Shown: positions 52,955 to 53,463 of the stretch, one piece after another | How the letters are laid out: each line of letters begins with the position of its first letter | Numbering within the stretch: the first letter of the stretch is position 1 | Notes under the pieces: generated by a model | The model's input: only the letters and a program-made list of their open reading frames with translations | Databases searched by the model: none | Told to the model about the DNA's origin: nothing | Position numbers and translations under genes: made by a program | Assembly: GCA_026197095.1 (NCBI GenBank) | Contig: JAPHTF010000037.1 | Coordinates: 1 to 53,463 of the forward strand | Length of the DNA stretch: 53,463 nucleotides | Direction of reading: 5' to 3' | Origin: Gammaproteobacteria bacterium | Lineage (GTDB): Bacteria > Pseudomonadota > Gammaproteobacteria > UBA6429 > Thiohalophilaceae

Positions 52955-53463
52955 ATGAAAGATGAAACAACACATTTTGGTTTTGAACAAGTTGCTTACG
53001 GCGATAAAGTAAATAAAGTCGCAGGCGTTTTTCACTCGGTTGCCAGTAAATACGATGTCATGAATGACTTGATGTCATTTGGCATTCATCGTGTCTGGAA
53101 ACGCTACACCATTGAAATGAGTGGTGTCCGTCATGGTCATCATGTTCTTGATCTCGCAGGTGGTACCGGTGACCTGGCGGCAAAATTTGCCCGCATTGTG
53201 GGTCAGCAAGGCTCAGTGACTGTCGCCGACATTAATGACTCGATGTTAAAGGTGGGGCGTGAGCGCTTGCTTGATAAAGGTATTGCGGGCAACGTTCAGT
53301 ATGTTCAGGCCAATGCTGAATGTTTACCTTTCCCAGACAATCATTTTGATGCCATTACCATTGCTTTTGGGTTGCGTAACGTGACCGATAAAGATGCCGC
53401 TTTACGTTCTATGTATCGTGTATTAAAACCGGGCGCACCTTTACTGGTTCTCGAATTCTCAAA
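52955..53463 (+). CDS. ubiE: Ubiquinone/menaquinone methyltransferase UbiE (N-terminal part)
   Basis: The gene runs off the right edge; about 169 codons are visible. The SAM-binding motif is [15 protein letters not shown], followed by [15 protein letters not shown] and the family signature [14 protein letters not shown]. The N-terminal [22 protein letters not shown] is also diagnostic. It C-methylates demethylated quinone precursors, completing ubiquinone with ubiD elsewhere in this window. Confidence 0.95.
   Translation, partial: MKDETTHFGFEQVAYGDKVNKVAGVFHSVASKYDVMNDLMSFGIHRVWKRYTIEMSGVRHGHHVLDLAGGTGDLAAKFARIVGQQGSVTVADINDSMLKVGRERLLDKGIAGNVQYVQANAECLPFPDNHFDAITIAFGLRNVTDKDAALRSMYRVLKPGAPLLVLEFS

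Overview
The window looks like a chromosomal stretch of a free-living, sulfur-oxidising gammaproteobacterium with fairly low GC (about 40% by eye). Supporting signs are the gene order hslV-hslU-DUF971-ubiE, ubiquinone genes (ubiD, ubiE), oligopeptidase A, srkA, gor, the Mg-type HemB, and soxX-soxA. No rRNA, tRNA, CRISPR array, prophage or insertion sequence was seen. The genus cannot be fixed from these data.

Layout. 1-2242: minus-strand heavy-metal efflux operon (small His-bearing membrane protein, TolC-like outer-membrane factor, start of a CzcA/CusA pump that runs off the left edge). 2495-9439: minus-strand housekeeping genes (YdeI-like protein, rsgA, DUF4136 lipoprotein, orphan ParA-like ATPase, sensor kinase, ubiD, SH3/coiled-coil membrane protein). 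9478-12632: divergent prlC and srkA. 12890-17395: a copper block with a two-gene multicopper oxidase on the plus strand facing SCO, PCuAC and a metallo-beta-lactamase-fold protein on the minus strand. 17501-22006: gor, gamma-carbonic anhydrase, a decayed ldhA start, a 3-methyladenine glycosylase and a TauE-type exporter. 22064-26054: minus-strand DUF47-pit-aroE, then hemB. 26224-28647: plus-strand mlaC-msrB-soxX-soxA, with a TRAP-type binding lipoprotein facing it. 30146-36266: GGDEF/EAL protein, UbiA-type prenyltransferase, exported thioredoxin-like protein with an overlapping WEDxR-repeat protein, DUF2798. 36620-43525: CPA2 antiporter, then an Anbu-type island (transglutaminase, zinc peptidase, ATP-grasp, alpha-E, proteasome-like Anbu). 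43564-50139: uvrD, Hpt protein, rubredoxin and its reductase, HDOD protein, small exported protein, rhodanese. 50421-53463: hslVU, DUF971, ubiE (cut by the right edge).

The most notable feature is the multicopper oxidase pair. The four copper-binding motifs of a laccase-type enzyme are divided between two adjacent genes: the first supplies the two type 2/3 His motifs and a Tat-type signal, the second supplies the type 1 site and the other His motifs and has no visible signal. Neither product alone could hold a complete trinuclear site of the usual kind, so an obligate heteromer, possibly exported together, is inferred. The nearby SCO and PCuAC genes fit periplasmic copper delivery. The Anbu island is a second candidate for an incompletely understood system. 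Several small inverted-repeat elements, a duplicated promoter/leader and two gene remnants complete the picture.
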